Shown piece by piece: positions 24,449-32,591 of a DNA stretch of 38,232 nucleotides. Location of the stretch: NCBI GenBank assembly GCA_947628755.1, contig CANRBC010000022.1:1-38232 (forward strand). The letters run 5' to 3'. The notes beneath the pieces were generated by a model. It saw only the letters and a program-made list of their open reading frames with translations. It was not told where the DNA came from and did no database searches. A program made the position numbers and the translations under genes. This DNA is from an uncultured Clostridia bacterium. Lineage in GTDB: Bacteria > Bacillota > Clostridia > Lachnospirales > CAG-274. How positions within the stretch are numbered: position 1 is the stretch's first letter; each line of letters begins with the position of its first letter.

Positions 24449-25675
24449 ATGACAGTTTTTGACGAGCTTAAGGCAAGAGGACTTCTTGCGCAGCTTACCG
24501 ATGAGGAAGAGATAAAGGAAATGATAAATGCGGGCAAGGCAACATTTTATATTGGCTTTGACCCTACGGCAGACAGTCTGCACGTCGGTCATTTTATGGC
24601 TCTTTGTCTTATGAAGCGTCTGCAAATGGCAGGGAATAAGCCTATCGCTTTAATAGGCGGCGGTACGGCTATGGTAGGCGACCCGTCAGGTCGTTCCGAT
24701 ATGCGTCAGATGATGACCGTTGAAACCATAAACCATAATGCGGAATGCTTTAAAAAGCAGATGGAAAGATTTATAGACTTTTCTGACGGAAAGGCGCTTC
24801 TTGTAAACAATGCGGATTGGCTTTTGGACCTTAACTATATAGATGTGCTCAGAGAGGTAGGCTCATGCTTCAGTGTAAACAGAATGCTTACTGCCGAGTG
24901 CTATAAGCAGAGAATGGAAAAAGGACTGAGCTTCCTTGAGTTTAACTATATGATAATGCAGAGCTATGATTTTTATGAGCTTTATCAAAAATACGGCTGT
25001 AATATGCAGTTTGGCGGCGACGACCAATGGAGCAATATGCTGGGCGGTACAGAGCTTATAAGACGAAAGCTGGGCAAGGATGCTTACGCTATGACTATTA
25101 CGCTTTTGCTCAATTCCGAGGGTAAGAAAATGGGCAAGACGCAGAAGGGCGCAGTATGGCTTGACCCTAACAAGACATCTCCCTTTGAGTTCTACCAGTA
25201 TTGGAGAAACGTTGCCGACGCCGACGTGCTTAAGTGCATAAGAATGCTGACATTCCTTCCTCTTGAGCAGATAGAGGAAATGGATAAATGGGAGGGCTCT
25301 CAGCTCAACAAAGCCAAGGAAATACTTGCCTATGAGCTTACAAATCTTGTACACGGCGAGGAAGAGGCAAAGAAGGCTGAGCAGGCTGCAAAGGCTCTCT
25401 TTGGCGGCGGTCCTGCGGCAGGCTCTGTGCCAACTACGGAGATAAGTGCAGCCGAATACGGCGACGGCTTACAGATAATAGAGCTTATGGAAAAGTGTAA
25501 GCTCATACCCTCAAGAGGCGAGGGCAGACGTCTTGTGCAGCAGGGCGGAGTAAAGGTAAACGACGAAAAGATAACGGATATAGGTACTGTGATTTCTCTC
25601 GATATGTTTAAGGAGGATAATACGGTAATGATACAGAAGGGCAAAAAGACCTTCCATAGGGTAAGGCTGGTGTAA
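24449..25675 (+). CDS. tyrS: Tyrosyl-tRNA synthetase
   Basis: A 408-residue class I aminoacyl-tRNA synthetase (TyrRS). The HIGH-type motif H-V-G-H is at 45-48 and the KMSKS-type K-M-G-K-T at 227-231. The tyrosine-binding segment Q-F-G-G-D-D-Q-W is near 188-195. An S4 RNA-binding domain closes the protein (about 343-405, [12 protein letters not shown]). Length matches. CTAAGGAGG lies seven bases upstream. It is controlled by the T-box at 22978-23195. Confidence 0.98.
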   Translation: MTVFDELKARGLLAQLTDEEEIKEMINAGKATFYIGFDPTADSLHVGHFMALCLMKRLQMAGNKPIALIGGGTAMVGDPSGRSDMRQMMTVETINHNAECFKKQMERFIDFSDGKALLVNNADWLLDLNYIDVLREVGSCFSVNRMLTAECYKQRMEKGLSFLEFNYMIMQSYDFYELYQKYGCNMQFGGDDQWSNMLGGTELIRRKLGKDAYAMTITLLLNSEGKKMGKTQKGAVWLDPNKTSPFEFYQYWRNVADADVLKCIRMLTFLPLEQIEEMDKWEGSQLNKAKEILAYELTNLVHGEEEAKKAEQAAKALFGGGPAAGSVPTTEISAAEYGDGLQIIELMEKCKLIPSRGEGRRLVQQGGVKVNDEKITDIGTVISLDMFKEDNTVMIQKGKKTFHRVRLV

Positions 25676-25678
25676 TAA

Positions 25679-26146
25679 ATGTCAATAGAAAGAGCAAGGG
25701 CATACCTGGATAAATTCGGTATGGCAGATAAAATAAAAGAGCCGGAAATGTCCTCGGCAACAGTAGAGCTGGCGGCTCAGGCTCTTGGCTGCGAGCCTGC
25801 AAGGATTGCAAAGACCCTTTCATTTATGACAAATGAAGGTCCTATACTTATCGTTACCGCAGGGGATATGAAAATTGACAACAAAAAATATAAGTCGCAG
25901 TTTGGAGTAAAGGCTAAAATGCTGAGCTTTGATATGGTAGAGGAGCTTATAGGTCATGGCGTGGGCGGAGTGTGTCCCTTTGGTATAAACGACAATGTAA
26001 AGACATATCTGGACAGCTCCATGAAGCGCTTTAATACGGTATTTCCTGCTGCAGGCAGCTCAAACAGTGCAATAGAAATGACTATGGAGGAGCTTGAAAA
26101 ATATTCGCAGAACTTCTGTGAATGGATAGACGTATGTAAGAGCTAA
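25679..26146 (+). CDS. YbaK/ProX-type aminoacyl-tRNA editing protein
   Basis: A 155-residue protein of the YbaK/EbsC family that hydrolyses mischarged tRNA, such as Cys-tRNA(Pro). The family signatures are A-R-I-A-K-T-L-S-F (about 40-48), the middle K-Y-K-S-Q-F-G-V-K-A and G-V-G-G-V-C-P-F-G (about 92-100). The gene begins three bases after the tyrS stop, so it belongs to the T-box operon. Whether it edits a tyrosine-linked error or was placed there for another reason is unknown. A bidirectional terminator follows. Confidence 0.92.
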   Translation: MSIERARAYLDKFGMADKIKEPEMSSATVELAAQALGCEPARIAKTLSFMTNEGPILIVTAGDMKIDNKKYKSQFGVKAKMLSFDMVEELIGHGVGGVCPFGINDNVKTYLDSSMKRFNTVFPAAGSSNSAIEMTMEELEKYSQNFCEWIDVCKS

Positions 26147-26220
26147 AGAAATTATTTTATAAAGCGGATTATATTGACGCTTTCAAATCAATTAAAAGAA
26201 GTTTTATAATTAAAGCTGAT

Positions 26221-26247
26221 AAAACCGAGGAATTTTCCTCGGTTTTT
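26221..26247. terminator. Bidirectional terminator, tyrS operon / cotJC
   Basis: Stem AAAACCGAGGAA / TTCCTCGGTTTT with five T after it on the + side; the - side also ends in a T run. It lies eight bases from the cotJC stop. Confidence 0.9.
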
Positions 26248-26254
26248 GGCATTT

Positions 26255-26500
26255 TTATCTGCATTTCATACATTTTTTGCTTGCGCTCATAAATTCAGGC
26301 TTTTCTATTGTAAACTGCCTTTTGCTGTCCATATAGTCCTTTACATTCTGCAATGCCTCGCCGAATCTCTGGAAATGAACTATTTCTCTTTCTCTTAAAA
26401 ATCTTAATGGATCGAGTACGTCGGGATCGTCTGTAAGATTCATAAGATATTCGTAGGTAGAGCGCGCCTTTTGTTCTGCCGCAAGTGGGTTAGGGCAACA
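26255..26500 (-). pseudogene. cotJC: cotJC spore coat (Mn-catalase-like), 3' part only
   Basis: The C-terminal part of a CotJC protein in one open frame: N-P-L-A-A-E-Q-K-A-R-S-T-Y-E-Y-L, then D-D-P-D-V-L-D-P-L-R-F-L-R-E-R-E-I-V-H-F-Q-R-F-G-E-A-L, ending K-K-C-M-K-C-R. The E...E-x-x-H residues are those of the di-manganese catalase fold. A whole CotJC has about 190-200 residues; about 80 remain. The frame has no start and runs into the end of the serine recombinase gene about 10-17 bases away, so the 5' part has been displaced by an element. The rest is not in this window; it should lie to the right, on the same strand. Confidence 0.9.
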
Positions 26501-26516
26501 TTTTCGGCTTGCCGTT

Positions 26517-28112
26517 TCAGAAATTCCAGAATATCTCTACCTTGTCCTTTCTGCTATATGGCTTTTTGTGGTGGATAACAATTTTTTCAATAAATATCCT
26601 CACCATTTCAAAAGTCAGTTCTTCACAGTCAACATATTTTCTTATAAGTTCCAGCTTGTCCCTAGCAATTTCCGTTTCCTCACGGATAGCCGATATTCTC
26701 TCCTCTATCCGTTCAAGCTGAGCCGTTCTGTCATTTTTTTCTGCAGTAAAGGCTTGGGAAAGCTCTGTATAAGTATTACTGTCAACAATTCCCTTTACCT
26801 TGTCGATATAAAGATTTTTCAGACATCTTGTATTTTCCTCAATAGCCTTCTGTGTTTTTATGTACTCGCTTTGATAATATTCAAGCATTTCGCGGGATTT
26901 ATCACGGATAGTTGTGTAGGAAGAAACTTTGTCCTCGTTGACCATCTGGGAAATAAGCTTTTTGAACTCGGTAAACACCAATTCGTACAATTTATCATAG
27001 CTTATATTCACGCCGACGCATTCCTCGGGTGCATAATATTTTGTCGAACACCGCAAATATCTTTTGTAATTGTTTGAAGATCCTCCCTTTGACATACGAA
27101 CAGCCCGCCCGCATTCAGAGCAGAAAACTTTTCTGCTGAAAATATTTGTTTCATGACTTTCAAATGTTGGTTTGATTTTTGAAGCAAGTATCTGCTGTGC
27201 CATATCCCATGTCTGTCTGTCTATAATAGGCTCGTGGGTGTTTTCTACTCTTATCCATTGAGATTTTTTGGTAGGCTTTACAATTTTTGTTTTGTAGGAA
27301 ATACTGTGAGCCTTGTTTTGAACAAGATTGCCTATGTAGGTTTCGTTTGTGAGTATATTCCCTATCATAAAATAACGCCATAAATGGTCATGGGTGGCGG
27401 TATAATTATTTTTGTACCGTTCGCCATGGGCTATTTTATAATCGGTAGGTGTGGGGATATGACGGGCGTTTAGCTCTTTGGCAACGGCGGTTCTCCCCAT
27501 TCCGGAAATGTAAAGGCTGTATATGAGCCGAACGACCTGCGCCGCTTCATCGTCAATTATCAGATGTCCTTTTTGCTCAGGGTCTTTCTTATATCCATAC
27601 GGAGCAAACGCCCCGATAAAGTAACCGTTTTTTCGGCGGTTTGTAAGAACAGCTTTGATATTTTCGGACATATCCTCAAGATACCATTCGTTTATCAGAC
27701 CGTTTATCTGACGTGCTTTTTTGTTGCCTTTAACGTCGGTATCGGCATTATCTACCACCGAAACAAAGCGCACTCCCCATATAGGAAGCAGATAGTTTAT
27801 GTATTTTTCAACAAGCTCTATCTCTCTGGTAAATCGGCTTTGGGTCTTGCAGAGAATAACATCGAACTTTTTGCTTTCAGCATCCTTCAGCATACGGTTA
27901 AATTCGGGTCTGTTCCTGTCGCTGCCCGTAAAATCATCATCACTGTAAATATCGTATATCATCCAATCCCTGTCAAGGCAGTAGCGTATAAGAAGCTCTT
28001 TTTGATTGACAATGCTGTTGCTGTCATCATTTTCGTTGGTCTTAAATCTGTCCTCCTCGGACAACCTGCAATATATAGCCGCTTTGTAAGGCTGTGCATT
28101 ATCTGTTTCCAT
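26517..28112 (-). CDS. Large serine recombinase (TnpX/SpoIVCA type)
   Basis: A 531-residue site-specific recombinase. The resolvase catalytic domain (about 10-160) has Y-C-R-L-S with nucleophile Ser18 and R-S-x-F-T-R at about 96. The recombinase domain follows (about 175-300), then a zinc ribbon (C-S-E-C...C-S-T-K...C) and a coiled coil (about 380-480). Length fits TnpX, TndX and SpoIVCA enzymes that excise elements as circles. AGGGAGG lies ten bases before the start. Its 3' end is about 15 bases from the cut cotJC gene, the usual place for an element's own recombinase. Confidence 0.95.
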   Translation of the reverse strand: METDNAQPYKAAIYCRLSEEDRFKTNENDDSNSIVNQKELLIRYCLDRDWMIYDIYSDDDFTGSDRNRPEFNRMLKDAESKKFDVILCKTQSRFTREIELVEKYINYLLPIWGVRFVSVVDNADTDVKGNKKARQINGLINEWYLEDMSENIKAVLTNRRKNGYFIGAFAPYGYKKDPEQKGHLIIDDEAAQVVRLIYSLYISGMGRTAVAKELNARHIPTPTDYKIAHGERYKNNYTATHDHLWRYFMIGNILTNETYIGNLVQNKAHSISYKTKIVKPTKKSQWIRVENTHEPIIDRQTWDMAQQILASKIKPTFESHETNIFSRKVFCSECGRAVRMSKGGSSNNYKRYLRCSTKYYAPEECVGVNISYDKLYELVFTEFKKLISQMVNEDKVSSYTTIRDKSREMLEYYQSEYIKTQKAIEENTRCLKNLYIDKVKGIVDSNTYTELSQAFTAEKNDRTAQLERIEERISAIREETEIARDKLELIRKYVDCEELTFEMVRIFIEKIVIHHKKPYSRKDKVEIFWNF

Positions 28113-28140
28113 TATAATTCCTCCCTTAGAATAATAATGA

Positions 28141-28172
28141 AACAGCTATCCATATAGTATAAGATAGCTGTT
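28141..28172 (-). terminator. Inverted repeat, weak terminator-like hairpin
   Basis: Perfect 10-bp arms AACAGCTATC / GATAGCTGTT between the small ORF 28182-28286 and the recombinase start. Without a proper T tract its role as terminator is uncertain; a recombinase or excisionase site is another option. Confidence 0.5.
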
Positions 28173-28181
28173 GTAAAGCAG

Positions 28182-28286
28182 TCAGTTAAATTTTTTACCC
28201 TCCATTATGGAGATATACTCTCCCCACAGCCTGTTGAAGACCTCTTCACGACAGGCAGGCTCTGTTTTAAAATAACTTATCAGCAT
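28182..28286 (-). CDS. Small ORF, 34 residues, upstream of recombinase
   Basis: ATG at 28286 with a strong AAAGGAGG seven bases upstream; the product reads M-L-I-S-Y-F-K-T-E-P-A-C-R-E-E-V and ends E-G-K-K-F-N. Its position before a large serine recombinase would suit a directionality factor, but the product is very short and I do not recognise it. The good binding site is the main support. A 196-base stretch to its right, 28287-28482, holds only a terminator. Confidence 0.5.
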   Translation of the reverse strand: MLISYFKTEPACREEVFNRLWGEYISIMEGKKFN

Positions 28287-28442
28287 ATAAAAACCTCCTT
28301 TCTTAAAATTATGCTTCGGATGAAGATAATATATCTACATATAGTTTATTATCCTTATCAGAATATATATGCAGCTCTCTGTAAAATACTGAAAATTCAA
28401 AATTAAGCGGCTGTACTTACTTTTTTGTGGATTTGAATGCAA

Positions 28443-28475
28443 TAAAAAAGATCGGGACAAAAGTCCCGACCCATC
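28443..28475 (-). terminator. Terminator of the ATPase/nuclease gene
   Basis: Stem TCGGGAC / GTCCCGA with AAAA loop; on the - strand it is followed by a T run. Confidence 0.85.
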
Positions 28476-28482
28476 AGTTATG

Positions 28483-30048
28483 TTATTTTGTTGTTTTTTC
28501 AATAATGCAGGAGTGTCCTTTTTTCTCGTCAAAGCTTATTCCAACAAGAAGTATCTCTCCGCTGAAAGCAGTCAGCTTTTCGGTGTAATGCTTCTGTTTT
28601 ATTTGTTCAAGAGCCTTTGAAACAGTCTGTCCGTATTTCAGTTCAATTACCATTGCGGGAACATCTACGCCTTTTCGCGGAATAAATGTCAGATCGGCAA
28701 ATCCGTTTCCGCTTGGAAGCTCCCGAAAAATTTCATAGCTGTTTTTAGCGGAATAATACGCAAGAGCAAGTGTGACAGAAAGCGACATTTCATTTTTATA
28801 TGCAATTATGGATGTATTTTTTCTGTGGACTTCTTCAAGTATATCTGCAACCCTGTGGCTGTTTCCTGAAAGTGTTGCCGAAAGCAGCGCATCTGATTGT
28901 TTCAGAGCGTTTGTAACTTCCTCCCAGCCGCCGTCCTCTATGCAGTTTATAAATTCCTGCTGTATCTCTTTATTGGGTATCCAAGCTGTTTTTGTATCAA
29001 AATCATAGGTCAGATAACCTAAATGTATAAGCAGCGTAAGAACATCATCAGCGGAATTTACCGTAACCATATCGTTCTGGAATTTAGCTGTATTAACGGG
29101 AATATGCTCACCTGCTATCATGCGTATTATCGACTTTCGCAAACCGTCCATATCAATTTTTATATACATTTGAAGTGCTTCAAAGGTCTCGGTTTTAGTC
29201 CAGTAGCTGTCAAATATCCGCGCAGAAACGGCTCTTACAACGGATTGAGGGTTGTAAATATCGTAACGCCCAACTCTGTAACCGTCATACCATTCAGACA
29301 TTTTCTGCAAAGGCATATCAAATTTTTTGCAAAGCTCTGCAACATCATCTTGGGTAAAGCCTGTGTACTGTGCAAACATAGCCTGATTTGCCATTGAATA
29401 TTCGGCATACATATTAAGTGCAGAATGTTCGCCGTATTTTTTTACGGGCAAGATACCCGTTGCATAGTCAAGAGCAACATATGGCTTGTCTTTCAGAAGA
29501 TTTCTCATAAAAGAAAGGTATTTTGTTTGACCTTCGACATCCGTCTTAAATATCCTGAATATGCAGTCCCATTCATCAATAATGAATACGAAGGGTATAC
29601 CGCTGTCCATAAAAACATTTGTCAGAACAAGCGGAAGCTTGGTATCATCAAGATAATCAACGTCAGGATATTCCTTGATAAGTTCCTTGATAAGCAGTCT
29701 TGTAACAGTCTCTACTGTGGAATCTATACTGTCGGACATATCTGCAAAATCCTTAATGCTGATATGGATAACGTTGTACTTGTTCAAATGTTTTTTAAAG
29801 CTTTTATCCTCCGAAATTGCAAGCTTGCTAAAGAGTTCCCCCGAATCACAGCCACGGCTGTAATAGGCAGCAAGCATATTAGCCGTCATAGATTTGCCGA
29901 AACGGCGCGGTCTGCTTATGCAGATATGACGGGATTCACCCATAATAAGAGTGTTGGTTTCTTTGATGAGCATGGTTTTATCAACGTATATCTGCGAATT
30001 AACGGACATTTTGAAAAGTTCGTTTCCGGGGTTAAGGTATATTCCCAT
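28483..30048 (-). CDS. AAA-ATPase with C-terminal PD-(D/E)XK nuclease (DUF1703 type)
   Basis: A 521-residue protein of a family very common in gut Firmicutes and Bacteroidetes. The N-terminal P-loop domain has I-S-R-P-R-R-F-G-K-S-M (44-54, Walker A) and F-V-F-I-I-D-E-W-D (Walker B, about 133-141). The C-terminal domain has the nuclease order G-N-G-F-A-D-L-T-F, then V-I-E-L-K-Y-G (about 468-474). The function is not known with certainty; a mobile-DNA or defence role is inferred from the domains and from its frequent place in accessory DNA. GGGAGGTG lies six bases upstream. The 109 bases between it and the zinc-ribbon ORF hold no gene. Confidence 0.92.
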   Translation of the reverse strand: MGIYLNPGNELFKMSVNSQIYVDKTMLIKETNTLIMGESRHICISRPRRFGKSMTANMLAAYYSRGCDSGELFSKLAISEDKSFKKHLNKYNVIHISIKDFADMSDSIDSTVETVTRLLIKELIKEYPDVDYLDDTKLPLVLTNVFMDSGIPFVFIIDEWDCIFRIFKTDVEGQTKYLSFMRNLLKDKPYVALDYATGILPVKKYGEHSALNMYAEYSMANQAMFAQYTGFTQDDVAELCKKFDMPLQKMSEWYDGYRVGRYDIYNPQSVVRAVSARIFDSYWTKTETFEALQMYIKIDMDGLRKSIIRMIAGEHIPVNTAKFQNDMVTVNSADDVLTLLIHLGYLTYDFDTKTAWIPNKEIQQEFINCIEDGGWEEVTNALKQSDALLSATLSGNSHRVADILEEVHRKNTSIIAYKNEMSLSVTLALAYYSAKNSYEIFRELPSGNGFADLTFIPRKGVDVPAMVIELKYGQTVSKALEQIKQKHYTEKLTAFSGEILLVGISFDEKKGHSCIIEKTTK

Positions 30049-30157
30049 ATCAGCACCTCCCTACTGGTTATGAGTACGCAGCGTAAGCGTAGTACGAATA
30101 TCCTTAACTAATTATAACATAAATTTCAAGCAGATTCAAGCTGTACTGCGGTATGTA

Positions 30158-30304
30158 TTATGGCTTATCTTGCGAAACATTCATATCTTTGAATATTTCG
30201 TACATATTATAGTTGTTAAGAATACACTGAGGGCAGGGATTTGTAGGTGTCTTTACAATCCCAAGCCTGTACGGACATTTTTTGCATGGCTTTACAAGTT
30301 TCAT
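30158..30304 (-). CDS. Small zinc-ribbon-like protein, 48 residues
   Basis: ATG at 30304 with AAGGAGG seven bases before it. The product has C-x-x-C-P (C7 and C10) and C-P-Q-C (C24 and C27), four cysteines spaced for one zinc ion: M-K-L-V-K-P-C-K-K-C-P-Y-R then N-P-C-P-Q-C-I-L. It lies between the AAA+ operon terminator and the ATPase/nuclease gene. No function is assigned. A second Cys-rich protein heads the AAA+ operon (33631-33864). Confidence 0.7.
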   Translation of the reverse strand: MKLVKPCKKCPYRLGIVKTPTNPCPQCILNNYNMYEIFKDMNVSQDKP

Positions 30305-30330
30305 TTTCGTTTACCTCCTTCTGTAAAAGA

Positions 30331-30360
30331 ATAACAAAACAGGGGAGCATGCTGCTCCCC
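30331..30360 (-). terminator. Terminator of the AAA+ operon
   Basis: Stem GGGGAGCA / TGCTCCCC with three-base loop, followed on the - strand by TGTTTTGTTATT. It stands about 20 bases after the last gene of the operon. Confidence 0.88.
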
Positions 30361-30378
30361 ATAGTGAGAATATAAGGT

Positions 30379-30702
30379 TTATCCATCATATCCTTTTGGA
30401 TATTTTATGTCGATTATCGGACGTTCTTCGGGACGCGCGATTTTAACCTTCATTATTTCCTTATGACATTCACGCAGCTGGTCGCGAATACTTTTCAGTT
30501 CCGATAATTTATGAGGAACTATATATTTTTCAGAGCCGCTTTCCAACAGTTCTATATACCATTCTACCATTTTAAGATTACTAAGACAATAGCTTGATAT
30601 CATATTTTTATCATTGGCATCTTGTATAGCTTCTGTTTCTATGGTTATATAAGATACAAGGTCGTAGGGTATGCGTTTTAATTTTTTGGGTTTTCCAAAC
30701 AT
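30379..30702 (-). CDS. Uncharacterised protein, last gene of AAA+ operon
   Basis: A 107-residue soluble, charged protein, predicted all-helical in the middle (about 22-85) and ending in a conserved-looking I-D-I-K-Y-P-K-G-Y. I start it at M-F-G-K-P-K-K-L-K (30702), where GAGGG lies eight bases upstream; the frame extends to 30747 from a TTG with no binding site. It begins 55 bases after the stop of the membrane gene. I know no family for it. Confidence 0.7.
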   Translation of the reverse strand: MFGKPKKLKRIPYDLVSYITIETEAIQDANDKNMISSYCLSNLKMVEWYIELLESGSEKYIVPHKLSELKSIRDQLRECHKEIMKVKIARPEERPIIDIKYPKGYDG

Positions 30703-30757
30703 TTCTGTTTCCCTCATTTCTTCATAAGTTTTTAATACTAACAGCAAGCAAGCGCCG

Positions 30758-31780
30758 TTAATCCAAACATAAGGCAGGATTTTCGTTTGCGTTTATACTT
30801 TTAATTTGCTTTGTACTGTGTTTATATTCATAAATATGTACTTCAAGGGGTTTATCGGTTATATCCTTATCCTCGTATGTACCGTCTGCAACAAGAGGAC
30901 GTAGCGCCTGAATGACAAAAAAACAGCCCCATTCCCTATTGTTTTGGTCATAGTCTTTGCAATTTGCATTAATAACAAGAGGATGAATCGTTTCCCTGAC
31001 ATCATCAAGCTGCATAATATCATACAAGGACATGGGCGCTTTGTCTGACATTGCTTTTGATACTTTATCGGGCAGTACTTTGTAAAGGGAAGCAGGAATG
31101 TAAGCATAATATTTTACTCCATAAGATAAGAGCCTTTTCTCCGCTTTTTCACGCATTCTTTTTACTTCCTCATCCCCTGCAAATTTATCAATAGCCTTTT
31201 CTATAAACTTTTTGGGATACATCTTTTCCAGACGTTCACGTATTATATTAATTTCGGCATCAACGGTTTCCTTGTTTGATATAAGATTTCCTTGCCTTGT
31301 GAGCTTTTGTATGAACTTGGAATAGTAATAATTTTTAACTAAGTCACCCGAATAGTTTTTTTCGTTGTATGGCAGAGGATCTCCGTGCAGTATTTTTCTT
31401 TTTATATCGGATTTTATATTACCGTAAATGATTGGATTAACTACCATTGCATAGATGACCCTTACATAACCAAATGTAAAAATACCGAGAATACTTTTCC
31501 TTACATATTTTTTATCGTATGTTGATAAATCCCGGTCAAAGCTGTACCTATATATTACCTTTGATAATGTTATATCACGGATGCAGTCGGCAATTGCAAT
31601 AGCCGAAAGAATTATTGTTATAGGATGACATAAAAAAATCATAATAAATACAAAATAAGGTATTGATAAAACCGAATTTAAAACGGGACTAAACAGCAAA
31701 GCGCCAATTATATTTTTTATAAGACCAAATATACAACGTATAATTGCAAGGAATATTAATAAAATTATTAAGTAAATCAT
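30758..31780 (-). CDS. Uncharacterised membrane protein of the AAA+ operon
   Basis: A 340-residue protein. The N-terminal 70 residues hold two or three hydrophobic segments (1-32 and 38-66), and another weakly hydrophobic patch lies near 98-120. From about 130 on it is soluble and mixed charged, with a long helical stretch (185-225). TGAGG lies seven bases upstream; the start follows the previous gene by eight bases. It is unlike any family I recognise. Fusion of membrane anchor and large soluble part fits an effector or sensor. Confidence 0.75.
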   Translation of the reverse strand: MIYLIILLIFLAIIRCIFGLIKNIIGALLFSPVLNSVLSIPYFVFIMIFLCHPITIILSAIAIADCIRDITLSKVIYRYSFDRDLSTYDKKYVRKSILGIFTFGYVRVIYAMVVNPIIYGNIKSDIKRKILHGDPLPYNEKNYSGDLVKNYYYSKFIQKLTRQGNLISNKETVDAEINIIRERLEKMYPKKFIEKAIDKFAGDEEVKRMREKAEKRLLSYGVKYYAYIPASLYKVLPDKVSKAMSDKAPMSLYDIMQLDDVRETIHPLVINANCKDYDQNNREWGCFFVIQALRPLVADGTYEDKDITDKPLEVHIYEYKHSTKQIKSINANENPALCLD

Positions 31781-31788
31781 TATTTACC

Positions 31789-32223
31789 TCACTTTATATC
31801 ATAGATTATTTTTTTCTCACGAATCAATTCATCCATAGAATTTGATTTGATAAGAAAAGAGGGCATATCCTTTTCAGCCTCTGCCAACTGACATTTGCCC
31901 ATATTGTCCAAAAAATAAAGCTGCATTACAGTTCTGACAGCATCGGAAGAGCTTTCAGATAAAGTGAATGTAAGCCTTCCTCCGATATATTTGTAACCAT
32001 ATTCGTCCACAAGACGTTTTTTAATCTTGTCAGCAGCATCGCCAATAATTTTTGCCCAATATTTTAATGGCTTTTTTTCCGCAAATTTTTCCCGTACCAT
32101 TTCCTGTCCTGCATTAGCTATTCCATCAGCTATCTCGTCTGCAAAGTGTTTCAGTACATTGCACAGCCCATCTTCGCATAATGCCATGGCTTTTTGTCCA
32201 CATATTCCCATAACTTCCTTCAT
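31789..32223 (-). CDS. Uncharacterised soluble protein of the AAA+ operon
   Basis: A 144-residue protein, no membrane segment. The N-terminal half is helical with G-I-A-N-A-G-Q-E-M-V-R-E-K-F-A-E-K-K and L-K-Y-W-A-K-I-I-G-D-A-A-D-K-I-K-K. The second half has Y-K-Y-I-G-G-R-L-T-F-T-L-S-E-S-S. Its binding site GGGAGG overlaps the stop of the gene before it, so the genes are coupled. I have no homology. Confidence 0.75.
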   Translation of the reverse strand: MKEVMGICGQKAMALCEDGLCNVLKHFADEIADGIANAGQEMVREKFAEKKPLKYWAKIIGDAADKIKKRLVDEYGYKYIGGRLTFTLSESSSDAVRTVMQLYFLDNMGKCQLAEAEKDMPSFLIKSNSMDELIREKKIIYDIK

Positions 32224-32228
32224 AGATT

Positions 32229-32591
32229 TTACCTCCCGATACTTTCAAGATTCAGTTTCAACTCATCGGTTGTTGAAATATCTGTGCCTTCAGTGGCATT
32301 AAGAAATTTTGCCATTATTTCAGGGGGTATTTCGTTTAAATCAACTTCTCTGGTATAGATAACCTCCTCAAATTCTTTGGTAACTTTGTTTTTATAGTAA
32401 TATTTTGATTTGTTTACAAATTGTCCATTGAGCTTTGATATAAAAGTACGAGTTCCTTCTACCAAAACCTTAAGTACTTCCTGGATTTTGTTTACAGCCT
32501 TTTTTATCCATTTAACTATATTTTGCCAGTATTTTGCAAGCAGTGCTATGGCTGCAACTGACAGTCCCAAAACTAACATAATCGGAATCAT
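32229..32591 (-). CDS. Uncharacterised single-span membrane protein of the AAA+ operon
   Basis: A 120-residue protein with one N-terminal membrane segment (2-20, P-I-M-L-V-L-G-L-S-V-A-A-I-A-L-L-A), then a positively charged amphipathic helix (21-55) and a mixed tail. The start ATG overlaps the AAA+ stop as ATGA, and GGAGGTG sits ten bases upstream inside that gene. Tight coupling suggests it works with the ATPase in a fixed ratio. I recognise no family. Confidence 0.8.
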   Translation of the reverse strand: MIPIMLVLGLSVAAIALLAKYWQNIVKWIKKAVNKIQEVLKVLVEGTRTFISKLNGQFVNKSKYYYKNKVTKEFEEVIYTREVDLNEIPPEIMAKFLNATEGTDISTTDELKLNLESIGR

